Shown here piece by piece: positions 22,805-34,427 of a stretch of 64,000 nucleotides of DNA; position 1 is the stretch's first letter, and each line of letters begins with the position of its first letter. The DNA lies in contig WHUZ01000023.1 in the NCBI GenBank assembly GCA_015179045.1, forward strand, positions 682,001-746,000, given 5' to 3'. The notes below the pieces were generated by a model, which saw only the letters and a list, made by a program, of their open reading frames with translations, was not told where the DNA came from and did not search any database. Origin of the DNA: Kalaharituber pfeilii. Its lineage: Eukaryota; Ascomycota; Pezizomycetes; Pezizales; Pezizaceae. Position numbers and translations under genes: made by a program.

Positions 22805-23035
22805 TGTTGAACCGACGGTGTAATCCTAGCACCGACACGGAGGAATTATAGGCCGGCGGGAGGAATTATAGGCCGGCGGGTTGACTGATGGTTGACTGTG
22901 GCGTGTGAAAAGTTTTTACTGTGGCAATTGTGAAGGTCGCTGTGAAGGACATATAAGTCACGGGTCCTGTGCATACTGGAGACTTCTTCTGTAATTAATC
23001 AATTAACTCTCTCCGCTCGAAAAGCGTGACTTCTT
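22805..23035 (+). repeat. Copia right LTR
   Basis: Near-identical to the left LTR over its length, apart from one fewer 22-bp unit and small changes near the end. The preceding AAGAGGGGG is the likely polypurine tract. High LTR identity implies fairly recent insertion. Confidence 0.9.
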
Positions 23036-24110
23036 GAAAATATATACTAAAGTAGTAGGTATACGATGAACCAATTCTTTAATTGCTATATTCTATCAGC
23101 AAGTACAAATTTATACCAATTGCTGCTACCTTAATATTAGAGTACCATTACTCTCTATAGACCTTGTCCTGAGTACTCTACATACACTGGTCCTCTGCAT
23201 AGCTCATATAGCACTCATTTATGCGACTGCGATATCAGCGCCGGCGCCGTCACCAGGCCATTGCTAGCACTATCAGCTCGCATATCATTTACATATATGC
23301 ATCCACTGACTGCCCGCCGTACGGTTGCGGTGAACTCATAACAAGACCCTGACAGAAGTTCTCCCAGCTAATTATATCTATGAGGTCATTATAGGATAGT
23401 GTATATCCAAACACAATTCCGCTTACTATATTGCAATAAGAAATACTAAATTTTTGTTAGTATTGCTCTCTATATCATTCTATATAGATGTGCCTGACAG
23501 TAATACTATTATTCTTATCTTCTCTATCAACTATGGTATATGCTATCAATGTTGACATAGTAAGAAGTTCATCTCATCTATTAATTCTGTCAGTTAGGCA
23601 TATGCTATTATAGCCATCAGGGTACTTCTATACCAGCTAATTCTGTAGCTATATACTATCGTTGGTATAGATACCTATTAGGTCTACCAATCCTATTATC
23701 CTACTAGAGGCTGTCGCACTCATGAGAGTATTTTTCCTAGTAATTAATACTATTAGTCCTACAATATACTATACTATTCTTGAGGATGTTTTCCTAGTAG
23801 CCAACACTTCCAATTATGTTACATACTATCATAATCATAAGAGTAGTCTTATAGCTATTAATCCTATCATTTCTAGTATATGCAGTTGCTTATTGCAAGT
23901 AATAAGAGAGTATATTGGCAGTTTTGGCACTTCCGGCACTTTTGGCTATTTCAGTGACTGATTTGAGGCTACAGAAATCTAGAATAGCCTTATTCTATCA
24001 CTATTTAAGTTAGCTATCTTCTTCTATAGTTACTTGAGAGTGTGAAGAGCTATAGTTGAGGATAGTCATATAGTATTTAATGTATGCTATCCTTTGCTAT
24101 GCAATGGGGG
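23036..24110. other. AT-rich decayed sequence
   Basis: AT-rich with repeated words such as CTATCA, TAATACTATTA and ATAGCT. No gene is recognised; a 79-codon frame at 23722-23961 looks random. A run of G occurs near 24106-24114. Confidence 0.5.
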
Positions 24111-24360
24111 GGGGTAGAATGCTATACTTCCTCTGCATATCATTGAATTACAAAAGGTGTATGTATAGTGTGGCCATCAAATATCCTCCAAATGTTCAGG
24201 TGCACCTGCTGTATATTCTGCAATTTACCTCATGTTGCTAGCATGCCTGATGCTGAAGATATTGCATGTGGAAGTTGTACGAGGGGGAGTGCCAAGAGAT
24301 CGGTCACTAATAAGTGCTCGGTCACTAATAGGTAAGCGACAGTAACTAAACAAATACCTC

Positions 24361-24417
24361 ACCATAGCCCTTAGGGCGGCATGCGAGTACTGATATTTAA
24401 AAAAAAAAAAACATTGC
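24361..24417 (+). mobile_element. Micro-retroelement, family A
   Basis: ACCATAGCCCTTAGGGCGG, then CATGCGAGTACTGATATTT and an A tract. The flanks share ATACCTC (24354-24360 and 24418-24424), a weak 7-bp duplication. Confidence 0.75.
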
Positions 24418-24424
24418 ATACCTC

Positions 24425-24898
24425 TGGCACGAGTAGCTTCGCGTCTGATTTACTTCCTTATTATTTCTGCTTTCATCCTGCTTGGTTTCCCCTTTTCGTA
24501 ACTGTCCTTACCAATCGTTGGAATTCTTCCGCTGCCGAATGATGACTCCTGCCGCCGACTACTTGCACACGTAACGGGATTTCCATGCCTTATTGTCCAT
24601 CTTCTTTCTTTTGTTTGTAGCTTGCCACTTTCATCCACCTTGCAGGTGCTGTTTGTTCATGCTCCTATTCTGTAGTTGCTGTGCACTGAAATCTGTTGAT
24701 CAAGGCACTTGATAATTGAGAAGGTATTACTTGCCTGTATGAAATTAAGCGGGCCAGTCAGAGCCTTCCTCTTGCTCCTGATCAATTGGGGAGTTGTGCT
24801 GCAGCCGATACAACATGGTCATCAATTAAATAATCTAAATTTATGGAATATTAGCAGCATTTGGGCCAATACGATCTTTATAGCCTTGTCTGGTCACA
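24425..24898. other. No gene recognised
   Basis: Short frames only between two retro-insertions. Confidence 0.4.
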
Positions 24899-24910
24899 AT
24901 AACGCCCAGT

Positions 24911-25137
24911 TTTATTTTTTTTTTTTTTAATATCATTAATCGCATGCCGCCCTAAGGGCTATGGCGATACTGTGCTATATAAATAAGAGAAAATTAATAA
25001 CCACGACCGAAGCTTCCCGCCTAAATACCCCAAGCCTCAACCCTGTCCTAAATACATGTATTTCCCGCTGTTTCCATTTGTCTTGCGGGAGGGAAAGCGG
25101 CCAGCAGTCTACCTCACCCCCGTCCCCTTTCGGCTTC
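24911..25137 (-). mobile_element. LINE-derived 3' fragment with family A tail
   Basis: Flanked by the 12-bp duplication ATAACGCCCAGT at 24899-24910 and 25138-25149. It contains the T tract, family A hairpin and about 180 bp of upstream UTR with TACATGTATTT, a word also seen in the 3' UTR of the ORF1-only elements. No protein segment is recognisable. Confidence 0.9.
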
Positions 25138-25608
25138 ATAACGCCCAGTATTATCAAGTGCTGCTTTGGTATAATTACATAAAGCATTCTCATTTGACTT
25201 AACTGTATGCAACTACAATTGACCTTTTTTATAGATCACTCGCAAAAGTAGTCTATAGCTAACACTTAGCTAAGTTCGTAGTCACTTGGTAGTATTCACA
25301 CTATCCCATTTGATAGGTCCGATTACTTGTGAACTAAGAAGATGGAATCTATCCAGTAATGAAATGATCCAACAATCCATGCCTTCCCAAGCTCGAGGTG
25401 GAGAAGTTGATCCAATTTGACTTTCACGTCCCCCCATCGCATACAGTACCAATCGAACAAAGCATTTATATGGTCCTGTCCCTTCTGTTTGCTACTACCT
25501 CTTCCCCACATTGTGTGATTTGCATTGCCTTTGAGTGTTAATTACATAGTGTTTTGTGGGTTAGCAAATTTTTCTTTATTATTACCAGCAGGATTAACTG
25601 CAGCGGCA

Positions 25609-25728
25609 GCAGTACTGGCATCAGCAGTACAGGCATTAGCAGTACAGGCATTAGCCGTATCGGTATCAGCAGTATCGGCACCAGCAGTATCGGCACCAGC
25701 AGTATCGGTATCAGTAGTACCGGCATTG
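25609..25728 (+). repeat. 15-bp minisatellite, 8 copies
   Basis: Eight consecutive units of the type GCAGTACTGGCATCA / GCAGTATCGGCACCA. The length keeps every frame open: one plus frame gives a five-residue Ala/Val/Ser repeat, the minus strand a Pro/Ile/Leu/Val repeat. No complete gene surrounds it, so the open frames are probably a by-product of the repeat. Confidence 0.85.
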
Positions 25729-26218
25729 GGGGGTCGTCTCTCTAATATAGTCTGATTCCACTGAGTGTAATATTAGTATCGATATTACTGAGTTCATGCA
25801 AAGGGCAGCAAGTATGTTGCAGCTAAGGTTTGGTTTATGAAGGTAGTGAAGTAGATATCAATAAGTTATACAAGAGTATAAAGGTTAGAGGTTTACTAAG
25901 AATAGGTGCTGCTTAAGGGATACGACCGGTTCAGGGTAATAGTACTTTCGCAAGCGCTGAACCGCAGTGGATTGATAAACTTGACAGGAGAGGCTTGACA
26001 GGAGAGGCTCGCGGGTAGCGGTTTAGCGGTTCTGGTTCAGTGGTTCTGGTTCAGCAGTTCTGGTTCAGCAGCGATGGCAGGCTATGGTGAAAAGCAAGAG
26101 CAGATCAGGTACTGAATAAGATCTAGGGATTGATAAGAATAACAAGAACATATGGACTGCGAGGAACCATATGGGTCTATTAAGAAGACAAGACAATAGG
26201 CAAGGAGAGAAAGAACCA

Positions 26219-26393
26219 CTCCACGCCGAATAGCTGCCCTCCCGGCCCGCAGCATACATGCCTCCGTAGCCATTTCGGCCCGCAGCATATACACCTCCGT
26301 AGCCATTTCGGCCCGCCGTATACGCGCCTCCGTAGCCGTAACATCCAGTACCTTCCAGCGCCCACCGGAGCCTAGCCCCTCACGCCCGTAACA
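26219..26393 (+). repeat. LTR 3' portion related to the solo LTR at 47 kb
   Basis: Strongly similar to 47415-47590, ending CGCCCGTAACA as that LTR does. It holds three copies of a 33-bp unit starting CGGCCCGCAGCATA and ending CCGTAGCCATTT. The matching 5' part and a TGTTAC start were not found upstream, so this is a related LTR subfamily or a fragment. The short GGTTCTGGTTCAG repeats at about 26030-26070 lie just before it. Confidence 0.65.
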
Positions 26394-27010
26394 ATATAAT
26401 AAATTTGGATCTTCAATCCCTAAGATGCCCTCATACAGTAGTAGTTAAACATATTCATAGTATTCTGTAGATTGCAAGCAAAAAAGGAAAGTAAAGACTC
26501 AGTTATTATATTTAGGAAGGAAGATACTAATATTTCCTCAGAAAGAAGCAGCTATTGTGACAAGTGTTCTTATATACCAAATAGTATAAGCAGGTCATCT
26601 TGAAAAACAATAAAAATATATGTATTGAATCATTGATAATGCAGTTCTAAGAGCTTCACATATGCGTATTTAGTTAGCTACAAATCTTGAAACTGTGAGA
26701 AGTACAAATAAAAGTATCGCTACTAGAGGAAAGATACTACTGTTTTTGATTTCATTACTATTATAATACTATTATAGAAGCTATTTAAGAAATCATTCCA
26801 GAGGCTGCCAGTAATGCTGATAGTAAGAATAATTATATAGAATGATAGTTATATGTATATAGATTAATATAACAGTAGTAAAAATAGTACTCAAAACAGC
26901 CTCCATGACAACCTCCAGAACGGCCACCGAAACAGCCTTGGAAAAGATCTAGACCAGCGCGCTGCCCCTAAAAGTTCTCTTGGAGTCTTAATACCTATCA
27001 TGTTGGTAAT
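26394..27010. other. AT-rich, no gene recognised
   Basis: No coding signal or element boundary seen. Confidence 0.45.
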
Positions 27011-27015
27011 ATAAA

Positions 27016-27229
27016 GAGTTAAATTTATTATGTCAGCTGTCTAGTGAATTTCATTAAGTCAGCTGTCTAGATACTTCTAACATAATAAAATTTAGACACT
27101 GTCACGAAATTTGGACTGGTCTCATGAACATCCAGACCAAGCATATGAAAATATGCTAGTTTATAGCAAAAACTGCATAGCGCATAATATGCATTTGTTG
27201 CCTGTCTGGATACTTATTTTTTCGGCTAG
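27016..27229. mobile_element. Diverged copy of the 326-bp TA-flanked MITE
   Basis: Shares with 34.0 and 38.1 kb the internal words TTATGTCAGCTGTC, GACACTGTCACGAAATTTGG, AAAATATGCTAGTTT and the right end (TACTTATTTTTTCGGCTAG, then TA). The left terminus is missing or too diverged to place. Confidence 0.7.
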
Positions 27230-28195
27230 TAGACAAGTACCAGATAAAACGAAGTGGTAAAAGGGATATGCATAGGGGATATGTACTTGACATACCATTC
27301 TACTTTAGGTTAGCATCTGCCATTTTCGGTTAGGTCGGTTCATCCTATACTATATTTAGTAGTTACTAAAAGGTGGACAATTTGACCGATTCCCATATAA
27401 AACTGCTCATCTTTGACTTTCAAATCACCAGTACAAAAAATTAATTAAATAGATATAGCTCTACAGAATTATTTTCCATTCACTAATTTATCATCGTATA
27501 GCATGAAACTAATTTTATCTATTTATTTTAATTGTGATTTGAGTGTTGAAGTTGATGCGAAATTTAATCCGAGTACACATGTCCCCAACCATATGGCGAA
27601 ATCAATACCCAACGCTTGCCGAATTGCGGCTTGCGCGTGCAAGGGTCCACTAAAAAAATAAAGTTATCAAAGGGACCAGTTATGCATGCACAACAATCGG
27701 GGAAGGTGTAGGTGAACTTTTATTTTTCAGGCTTGGCAATATCTAGGATGAATGCAAGCGAACCACAGTAGTTAATTTAAGATGTAGCTATATGTATATG
27801 TGTATTTACGGGATATATTAGGATTGCGGGCCTGAAATTCGATCTGCGTGGGGTTCCGAGGTTGCTATTCGGTGTTACCATGGAAAGCTCAATAGTTTTT
27901 ACTCCTCTTTTTTAAATAACTGTCACAAGAGCTCCCTCAATTCTTTCCTCGTGCCCCCTCAGGTCTTCCCTCTTGCACGCACCTGCTCCTAACTATTCAC
28001 TTTTTCAGTGTACTGTTATATTTCTTTCTCCGCATACCGTTCCCCCAAAATCCAGTGTCGTCGTGTTAGTGCTCAATTTTTCGGCCTCAATAATTGGACC
28101 CTCCAGGAATAATATTATGCCGCCGAAGAAAGCGTGCGTCAGCTCAATATCCCCTTCTCTCCTCCCCCTATTGCTTCCTCGAGGTGTTTTATGCG
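27230..28195. other. Intergenic sequence upstream of the helicase gene
   Basis: AT-rich to about 27560, then mixed. C/T-rich stretches near 27900-28060 just before the coding region fit a fungal promoter and leader. No TATA box is convincing. A short frame at 27973-28203 overlaps the start and is not supported. Confidence 0.45.
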
Positions 28196-31100
28196 ATGAC
28201 TAACAAATTTGATATAGATCCGGCAAGAAACCGCAATCCACCTACAGACCGAAATCTAGAAAAAAAAAAAAATAAATCCGGCAAGAAACCCCAACCCAAT
28301 CCGCCCTCCAATGCTGGGAACCACAGCCGCGCAGGTCTCCCAACGGACCCAGCAGCCCTGCTCGAAGTGTCCCTTTACCACAGGTGGAGTATGCTTCTTG
28401 ATCCCAACGGAGGAAATGCAGGAGGCGGAGCCGCCAGCGGCAACAACAAGGGAAAACAACAACAACCTAAGCTCGCACCACGCCTCACCCCCAATCTAAT
28501 GCAGGAATTCCTGACTACCACCCTACAAATTCTTCAGATTGGTAGTAGAGGGACTGTGGAACAGCTCATCCGTAGCTTAGGCTCCGCAGCCGGCCTGAAT
28601 CGCGTCCAACAGCTCATGCAAGCAGTGCTCGCTCCGTCGGGAAATATGGCAAAAACGTTCTCGTTTACGCAGCATTGCATGCCGTTCCTGCAGATTCTAG
28701 CACATAGGGAAATGCGTGACGCTTCGGCGTCTAAGGAGGGCGTTAGAAGTTTATTCAACTGCGTTTATGGGTTAGACGGCGACTTTGGGAGGGCGTTCTT
28801 CAATTGGGTGATGTTTCATCTCGAGGGAGCTTATGCGGGAAGCACTATCACTGATGATGCCTTGTATACAGCGGCATCCGCGCTGTTCAACACGCTGAAT
28901 TTGAGCCAGGGGGCAGCCGGGCAGGAGAATTTCAATGGTATTGCTCTTCGTCTCGACGAGATCGTTTCCCGTTCAACCATCACCTCCACCAGCGACATGA
29001 TCAACTCTGCCCAGCAAGAAGTCGCACGCATCAAGGTACTCCTCCAAATCGCCGAACCGAGTCCTGTGAAGCAGCGAACTCAGCTTCACTCCGGAGACGT
29101 TTCGCGACCGGATGTCGATTTCCCAGGAGAGCTCTCTCGTGAAGGCCCACGACACGACAACGACCACTCCGACATCGCACGAATCAAGGTGCTACCGACG
29201 AGAGAGGAAATCATCTCGCACCGGAATCCATTCCTTCCGGAACGCTCCCTTGATTACCCTCACTATTGCCAAGGTATCTCACGCGTGCTGGACTTCCACT
29301 TCCGGCTATTGAGGGAGGACACTTCTGGACAGATTCGCGAGGTTCTCAAGATATTGATGGATGACTGGGATAATCTAATTGTCGCGCGGGCAAATCGAGC
29401 CGCAGCTAAGGGTCCAAATTCAAAAAGCCCACAATGCAAAGTGCTCGGCACGCGAATCTTTATTCATTCAAACCCGAAAGTTGAAAGTGTGAGGTGCTCA
29501 AACCGTGAAGGGGTCATCCTTATCGTCAGCTTTGACCAGCCGTCTAACGTGCAAGGGCTCGATTCATTGAAGCGGAGGGAATGGTGGCAAACGACGAAAT
29601 CTCTGTCTTTAGGCACCCTCCTGTGCCTGGTAGACCGCCAAATGAGGGTCACATTCATGGCTGTCTCTGAACGGACGGTGACTATCATGGACGGCACAAA
29701 CTCAAACCCGCGTTTCGGGCAATGGGACCTAGCCGGTAACGATAAGCGCGCGTTTATCACCCTCCGATTGGTTGATAGTATCACACAAAGCAACCTCGAA
29801 ACCATCTTCGGCATCGGTTCCACTGGAGAAAAGGCGCTTGTCGAGTTCCCCAGTCTCCTTTTCGTCTCCTTCGACCCCATTCTGCGATCCTTGCAGCAAG
29901 TGTCTAGACGTAGAAACCTCCCTTTTTTGAAATGGCTATCGCCGTGGCCAGATTTTGAATATTTTGCGGACCCTCGTTCGGAAGAATATGTCAAAGTTCC
30001 GCCACCACGGTACCTGACAAAACCGGGAGTGAAGTTGAACCTGAATAGGATTGCAAAGCGCGGTTACTTCGGTTTGGACTATTCACTCGATAAGCAATTG
30101 ACAGTGGCAAACTTGCGGGAGGCAACTACCCTAGATCCCGGGCAATGTGAGGCATTGCTGGCCTGTTTGAGCAGAGAGCTGGCGCTGGTACAGGGACCGC
30201 CGGGGACCGGAAAGTCGTACTTGGGTATTCAACTCGTGAAGATTCTCCTCGCAAATAGGAGAACAACCAACATAGGACCAATTATCTGCGTGTAAGTGTA
30301 CTTCCATGAGTCCTCCAAGCGCAGATTCCGCGAAATGGGTGGCTAATGCTATGTTTCTGGTGAAGCTGCTATACCAACCACGCATTGGACCAGTTTCTGG
30401 AGCATCTGCTTGACGAGGGAATCATGAATATAATCCGCATCGGCAGTCGTTCACAATCCCCCGGGTCGCCGCTCTATCGCTTCATCTTGCAACACAAAAC
30501 GGCCCCCGAGCCCCTGCAGCGGAGCGCCATGCAGTCGCCAAAACTTTGAACAGCCTCCATCAGATCGAGAAAAACATCCAGAGCACGTCCAGCAACCTTC
30601 TTGAACTATCCAGTCCACGAACTCTAAAGTCCTTCCTGGAAACTACGTACCCGTCTGCATTCTCAGAGATCTTTAGCACGATGGACGACGAGGGCTTCGA
30701 ACGCGTAACAAGGGGTGTACGCTGTGACGATCAACATCTCCTCAACGAGTGGCTCGCGGGTCGTTTAAATACTTTGAGCGTCACACGTCACACACATCGC
30801 CCTCTTGCGACACTTCGAAAGACCAGCGTCCTTGCAATGTCTGCAGTTGAGCGGCGCACGCTACTAGATAGCTGGCGACAAGAAATGAAATCCCGGAACA
30901 CCGAGTCTCTTATAAGAGCCACCATGAACCACGAGGCGCAGCGAAAGTTCCTCAACTCCCAGCACGAATTGCAGGACCGGCGGTGCCTACAAGCGGCTAA
31001 CGTCATCGGCGTCACGACAACTGGGCTCGCGTTGCATGCTGACCTCATTAGGACGCTAAACGCCAAAGTACTGATCTGCGAGGAGGCCGCAGAGGTGCTG

Positions 31101-32764
31101 GAGGCGCATCTTCTAACTGCGATGATCCCGAAAATGGAGCATGCAATCCTTATCGGAGACCACTTCCAGCTCCGGCCGCAGATCACGAACTATGATTTCT
31201 CCGTGGAGAACCCGCAGGGTGGAAAGGCGTATGGACTTAATACGTCGTTGTTTGAGAGGCTGGTTGAGGTGGAGCGATATGGTGGGAAGCGGTTCCCAAT
31301 TGCGCAGCTCGACACTCAAAGAAGAATGCATCCTTCCATTGCCAGCCTTGTGCGAAACACCTTATATCCTGGTCTCAAGGACCACCCGTTGATGGCCGAC
31401 CGTCCCACCGTCACCGGAATGACAAAACGTCTCTTTTGGATGGATCATAGGAACCCCGAGGAAGGTGATGACAATAAACAAGGATCAACGTCGTATGCGA
31501 ACCTGTGGGAGGCCGATATGGTTGTGGGCTTGGTTCAACACTTAGCTCGACAGGGCACTTATAAGAGTGGGGAGATCGCGGTATTGTCGCCATACATGCG
31601 ACAATTGTCGATTCTGAAGAAGAGGTTGGCCTCGACGTTTGAGGTTGTTCTTGGCGAGCGGGATCAGGAGCAGCTTGATGAGATGATTGCAGCAGGGCAG
31701 CTGGAGACTGAAGCGACGCAAGTTGGCAAGAAGGGGGATTTGTTGAGTGAGGTTAGGGTTGCTACCGTGGATAATTTTCAGGTATTTTGAAACTGCCTCT
31801 CCCTCAAGTTTGGGCTCAGAGAGATACCTAACACGAATCTTGCAGGGTGAAGAGGCAAAGGTTATTGTTATTTCGCTTGTAAGGAGCAACAACCGGAACA
31901 AGTGCGGTTTCCTGAAGACGTCAAACAGAATCAATGTTCTCCTAAGGTTAGTATTATTCCTGCTTACCCCTTCCTTTCAGATTGCCAGGTGAATCTTCAC
32001 GACGGAAACACGAGCTAACATGTATATCTACCAGTCGTGCACAAGAGGGCATGTACATCATTGGAAACGCCGAGACCTGCAGTAAGGTTCCTATGTGGAA
32101 TGCCGTAATCTCCATGCTGGAGGAAGGGCGCAGCATCGACCGCCAACTGCAAATTTGTTGCCCTCGCCATCCCCGGTCACCTCTCTTCATTGAGCATCCC
32201 AAGGACTTCAGCCGCCTGTCACCAGAAGGCGGCTGCAATGAGAAGTGCATGTGGTCTCTAAGCTGCGGCCATCCGTGCGTCAACAAGTGCCACTCAGATT
32301 TCCTGCACCGGAACACAAAGTGCCTGGTACCATGCAACAGATCATTTGAATACTGCGATCACGCGTGCCCAAAGACGTGTGGCGAGCCCTGTGGAGCCTG
32401 CAACCACAGGGTGAAAGGCGTTCGGTTGCCATGCGGCCATGTCCCGAAAAATCTGCTGTGCCACCAGTTGCAGGACCTGTCAGCGGTCCGATGCCCAGCG
32501 AAAATCCAGAGAAAACTTGAGAGATGCGGACATACGGCCATGGTCCCATGTTCACAGGACCCGACCCGATACCGATGCAAAATGCAGTGTCAAGTCATAT
32601 TACCGTGCCAGCACTGGTGTGCGTCGGAGTGCTGGGTTTGCGACATGAACGTTCACGGCCCGTGCCGTGCGCTTTGCGGCAGGAAATATATGGCGTGTCC
32701 CCACATCTGCGGATACCCCTGCCACGGGCCGAAGAATGTCCTCCGTGCAACTGTGCTACCATAA
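28196..32764 (+). CDS. NFX1-type zinc-finger helicase (ZNFX1/Hrr1-like), probably broken
   Basis: Superfamily 1 RNA helicase of the UPF1-like group. Exon 1 (28196-30291) ends in VQGPPGTGKSYLGIQL (Walker A). Proposed introns are 30292-30365, 31782-31845 and 31947-32034, all GT..AG and 64-88 bp. Later motifs are CYTNHALDQFLEHLL, LICEEAAEVLEAHLL (Walker B-like), IGDHFQLRPQI, QRRMHPSIASLV, the joined VATVDNFQ/GEEAKVIV, and NVLL/SRAQEG. The C-terminus carries a series of Cys/His NFX1-type fingers (LSCGHPCVNKCH, LPCGHVPK, RCGHTAMVPC, LPCQHWCASEC). Two frame breaks are visible: between about 30440 and 30548, where the frame hits TGA and homology resumes in another frame, and near 32727, where CHGPK turns out of the frame that would give EECPPCN. 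In fission yeast the related Hrr1 works with RNA-dependent RNA polymerase in heterochromatic RNAi, so a similar silencing role is an inference. Confidence 0.85.
28233..28275 (+). mobile_element. A-tailed micro-insertion of an unassigned family
   Basis: A 15-bp repeat ATCCGGCAAGAAACC occurs at 28218-28232 and 28276-28290. Between them lie 27 bp of unfamiliar sequence ending AAATCTAG, then 13 A and a few bases. The structure matches the other micro-retroelements, but the core is neither family A nor B. It sits at the 5' end of the helicase frame and shifts it by one base relative to the target, so the annotated N-terminus is partly insertion-derived. Confidence 0.7.
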
Positions 32765-33970
32765 TTGCTCCGGCCATGAATGTCCCGGGCCAACCAGTAT
32801 TTTATGGAGGTTATCAGTGGCGCAGTCGCAACTAAGGCGACTATCGTGAGAGGCTTGCAGTCAACCAGTCATGAGCGAAAGATACGGCCGGGCCTATAAG
32901 CGCTCCCAGTGGTGGAAATGACGTGAGTGAGAAGGTGAATATAAGGATGGATGGGTACCTTGGGGTTATTTTCTTGTTGCCGTTGTCATTTCTCATTTAT
33001 TTGGAACGCAACTGCTATTGTTTTCTTGTGTTATGTTTGACGTTGGTAGTTACTCGTTGCGGTAGTTCACCATTCCTGTTCGGGTCTTATCCCTGTCATT
33101 GTTAGACCAATATTATCCAACGTGAACAAGGAAACCCACCCGCTGATCACACCGCTAAGTACTTACTGCCTCTCCAGGCCCAAATGCTCGTTTCCAGTAC
33201 AGCGATGAAGTAGATGGAACGCATAGGATAATAAAGTGGTATCCTCAAGGTGCAAATTGTTTGCTGATGTAGAATCATGCAAAACTCGTAAAATATTTGG
33301 AAGCAATAAATTAACCGCGGACAGTCTGTGACAGAAGCGAGTTATATCGGTAACGAAAAGAATAAAGCTATGAAAGCGAAGCGCGGGGGTAAGAAAATAT
33401 GCGGAGAGCTGCCGTGCGCGGGCGAGGCCCAAGATGCCAGACGAGGACGGGGAGGTGGTCAGCAGGCAGTGTACAACACTCAGACTGGAAGAGGACTGGT
33501 GGAAGAGGATGGAGTAGTTCGAGAGGGGAATCTGGTAGAAGAATGGTCCATTAGTCTCGATCTGGTGTAGCCGCAGCAGGGCCAATAAAGAGAGAGAAGA
33601 GTAGACCAGCAGGCTGGGCACGCAGAGAATAGCTAAGCACCATAGGCTGGCGACCCTGGGTGTGGGTAGTCTCGTGACTAGCCTTAGTCAAAGAACCAAC
33701 GCCACACTGTGGCGGCATGCGGGCGCGCTGCTGCCGGAAGTAGGCTGTTGCCGAAACCGGGGGCGGGGCTCCGTATGTGGTAGGTCATGTATATATGTAA
33801 GAGGGTTGCGACCGGGAGATTCTGCTCTTGCTCAACCTATACCGAAATACAAAAGTTCTTGCTTGGTGAAGAGGACCCTTCAGCGCGTGGAATTGGAGTA
33901 GGCTCACAAAAGCTTATCGTAATGGCGTCATGTCCCTAGGTCCATGCCAAGCCCCTCTAACTCCTCTCTC
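32765..33970. other. Intergenic; one doubtful minus-strand frame
   Basis: Includes the 3' flank of the helicase. A 152-codon frame at 33163-33621 (minus), Leu/Ser-rich with a hydrophobic start, has no recognised domain and could be chance. Nothing else assignable. Confidence 0.35.
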
Positions 33971-34036
33971 ACATCACGGCCTCCTTTCTTTTTCTTTTCT
34001 TTTTTTTTTTTTCCACCTGACATAACCCCGCTTGTA

Positions 34037-34427
34037 CTAGACAGAAAAATAAGTATTTGGACAGGGGATAATGCATATTATGCGCTATGTGGTATTTGGC
34101 GGAAACTAGCATATTTTCGTATGCTTGGCAAGAAAGAATAGGTGTGAAAGTCCAAATTCATTATGTCAGCTGTCCAAATTTAATCACGTCAGCTGTCCAA
34201 ATACTTTCTTACATAATGAATTTGGACACCCTATCACGAAATATGGACTGTCTTATGGCTATCACCAGCCAAGCATACGAAAATATGCTAGTTTCTGCCG
34301 AATACTGCATGGGCGCATGAATATGCATTTATCCCCTGTCCAAATACTTATTTTGCCCTGCCATGGCGAACAGCTACAAGCGGGGTCACGTGATAAAAAA
34401 AAAAATAATACTTATTTTTCTGTCTAG
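34037..34427. mobile_element. TA-flanked MITE (copy 1), with nested micro-retroelement
   Basis: Ends CTAGACAGAAAAATAAG and its inverse CTTATTTTTCTGTCTAG, bounded by TA on both sides (34035-34036, 34428-34429). Without the 64 bp added by the internal insertion it is 327 bp. The 2-bp TA duplication points to mobilisation by a Tc1/mariner-type transposase. There is no coding capacity. Confidence 0.93.
34355..34406 (+). mobile_element. Micro-retroelement, family B, inside the MITE
   Basis: CCCTGCCATGGCGAACAGC...GCGGGGTCACGTGAT and an A tract, flanked by AATACTTATTTT at 34343-34354 and 34407-34418. Third layer of nesting at this site. Confidence 0.95.

Larger units (their letters stand above)
17853..23035 (+). 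mobile_element. Ty1/copia LTR retrotransposon carrying a LINE-derived insertion
   Basis: Two LTRs (17853-18104 and 22805-23035) bracket a leader with a putative primer-binding site just after the left LTR (GGTTATGAGCCC), a gag-pol frame and a purine tract AAGAGGGGG directly before the right LTR. The total is about 5.2 kb including a 246-bp insertion at 20737-20982. No 5-bp target duplication is seen: CCCAG lies on the left and AAATA on the right. With LINE-B truncated at the left edge, this suggests recombination between two copies or loss of flanking DNA. Confidence 0.92.
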
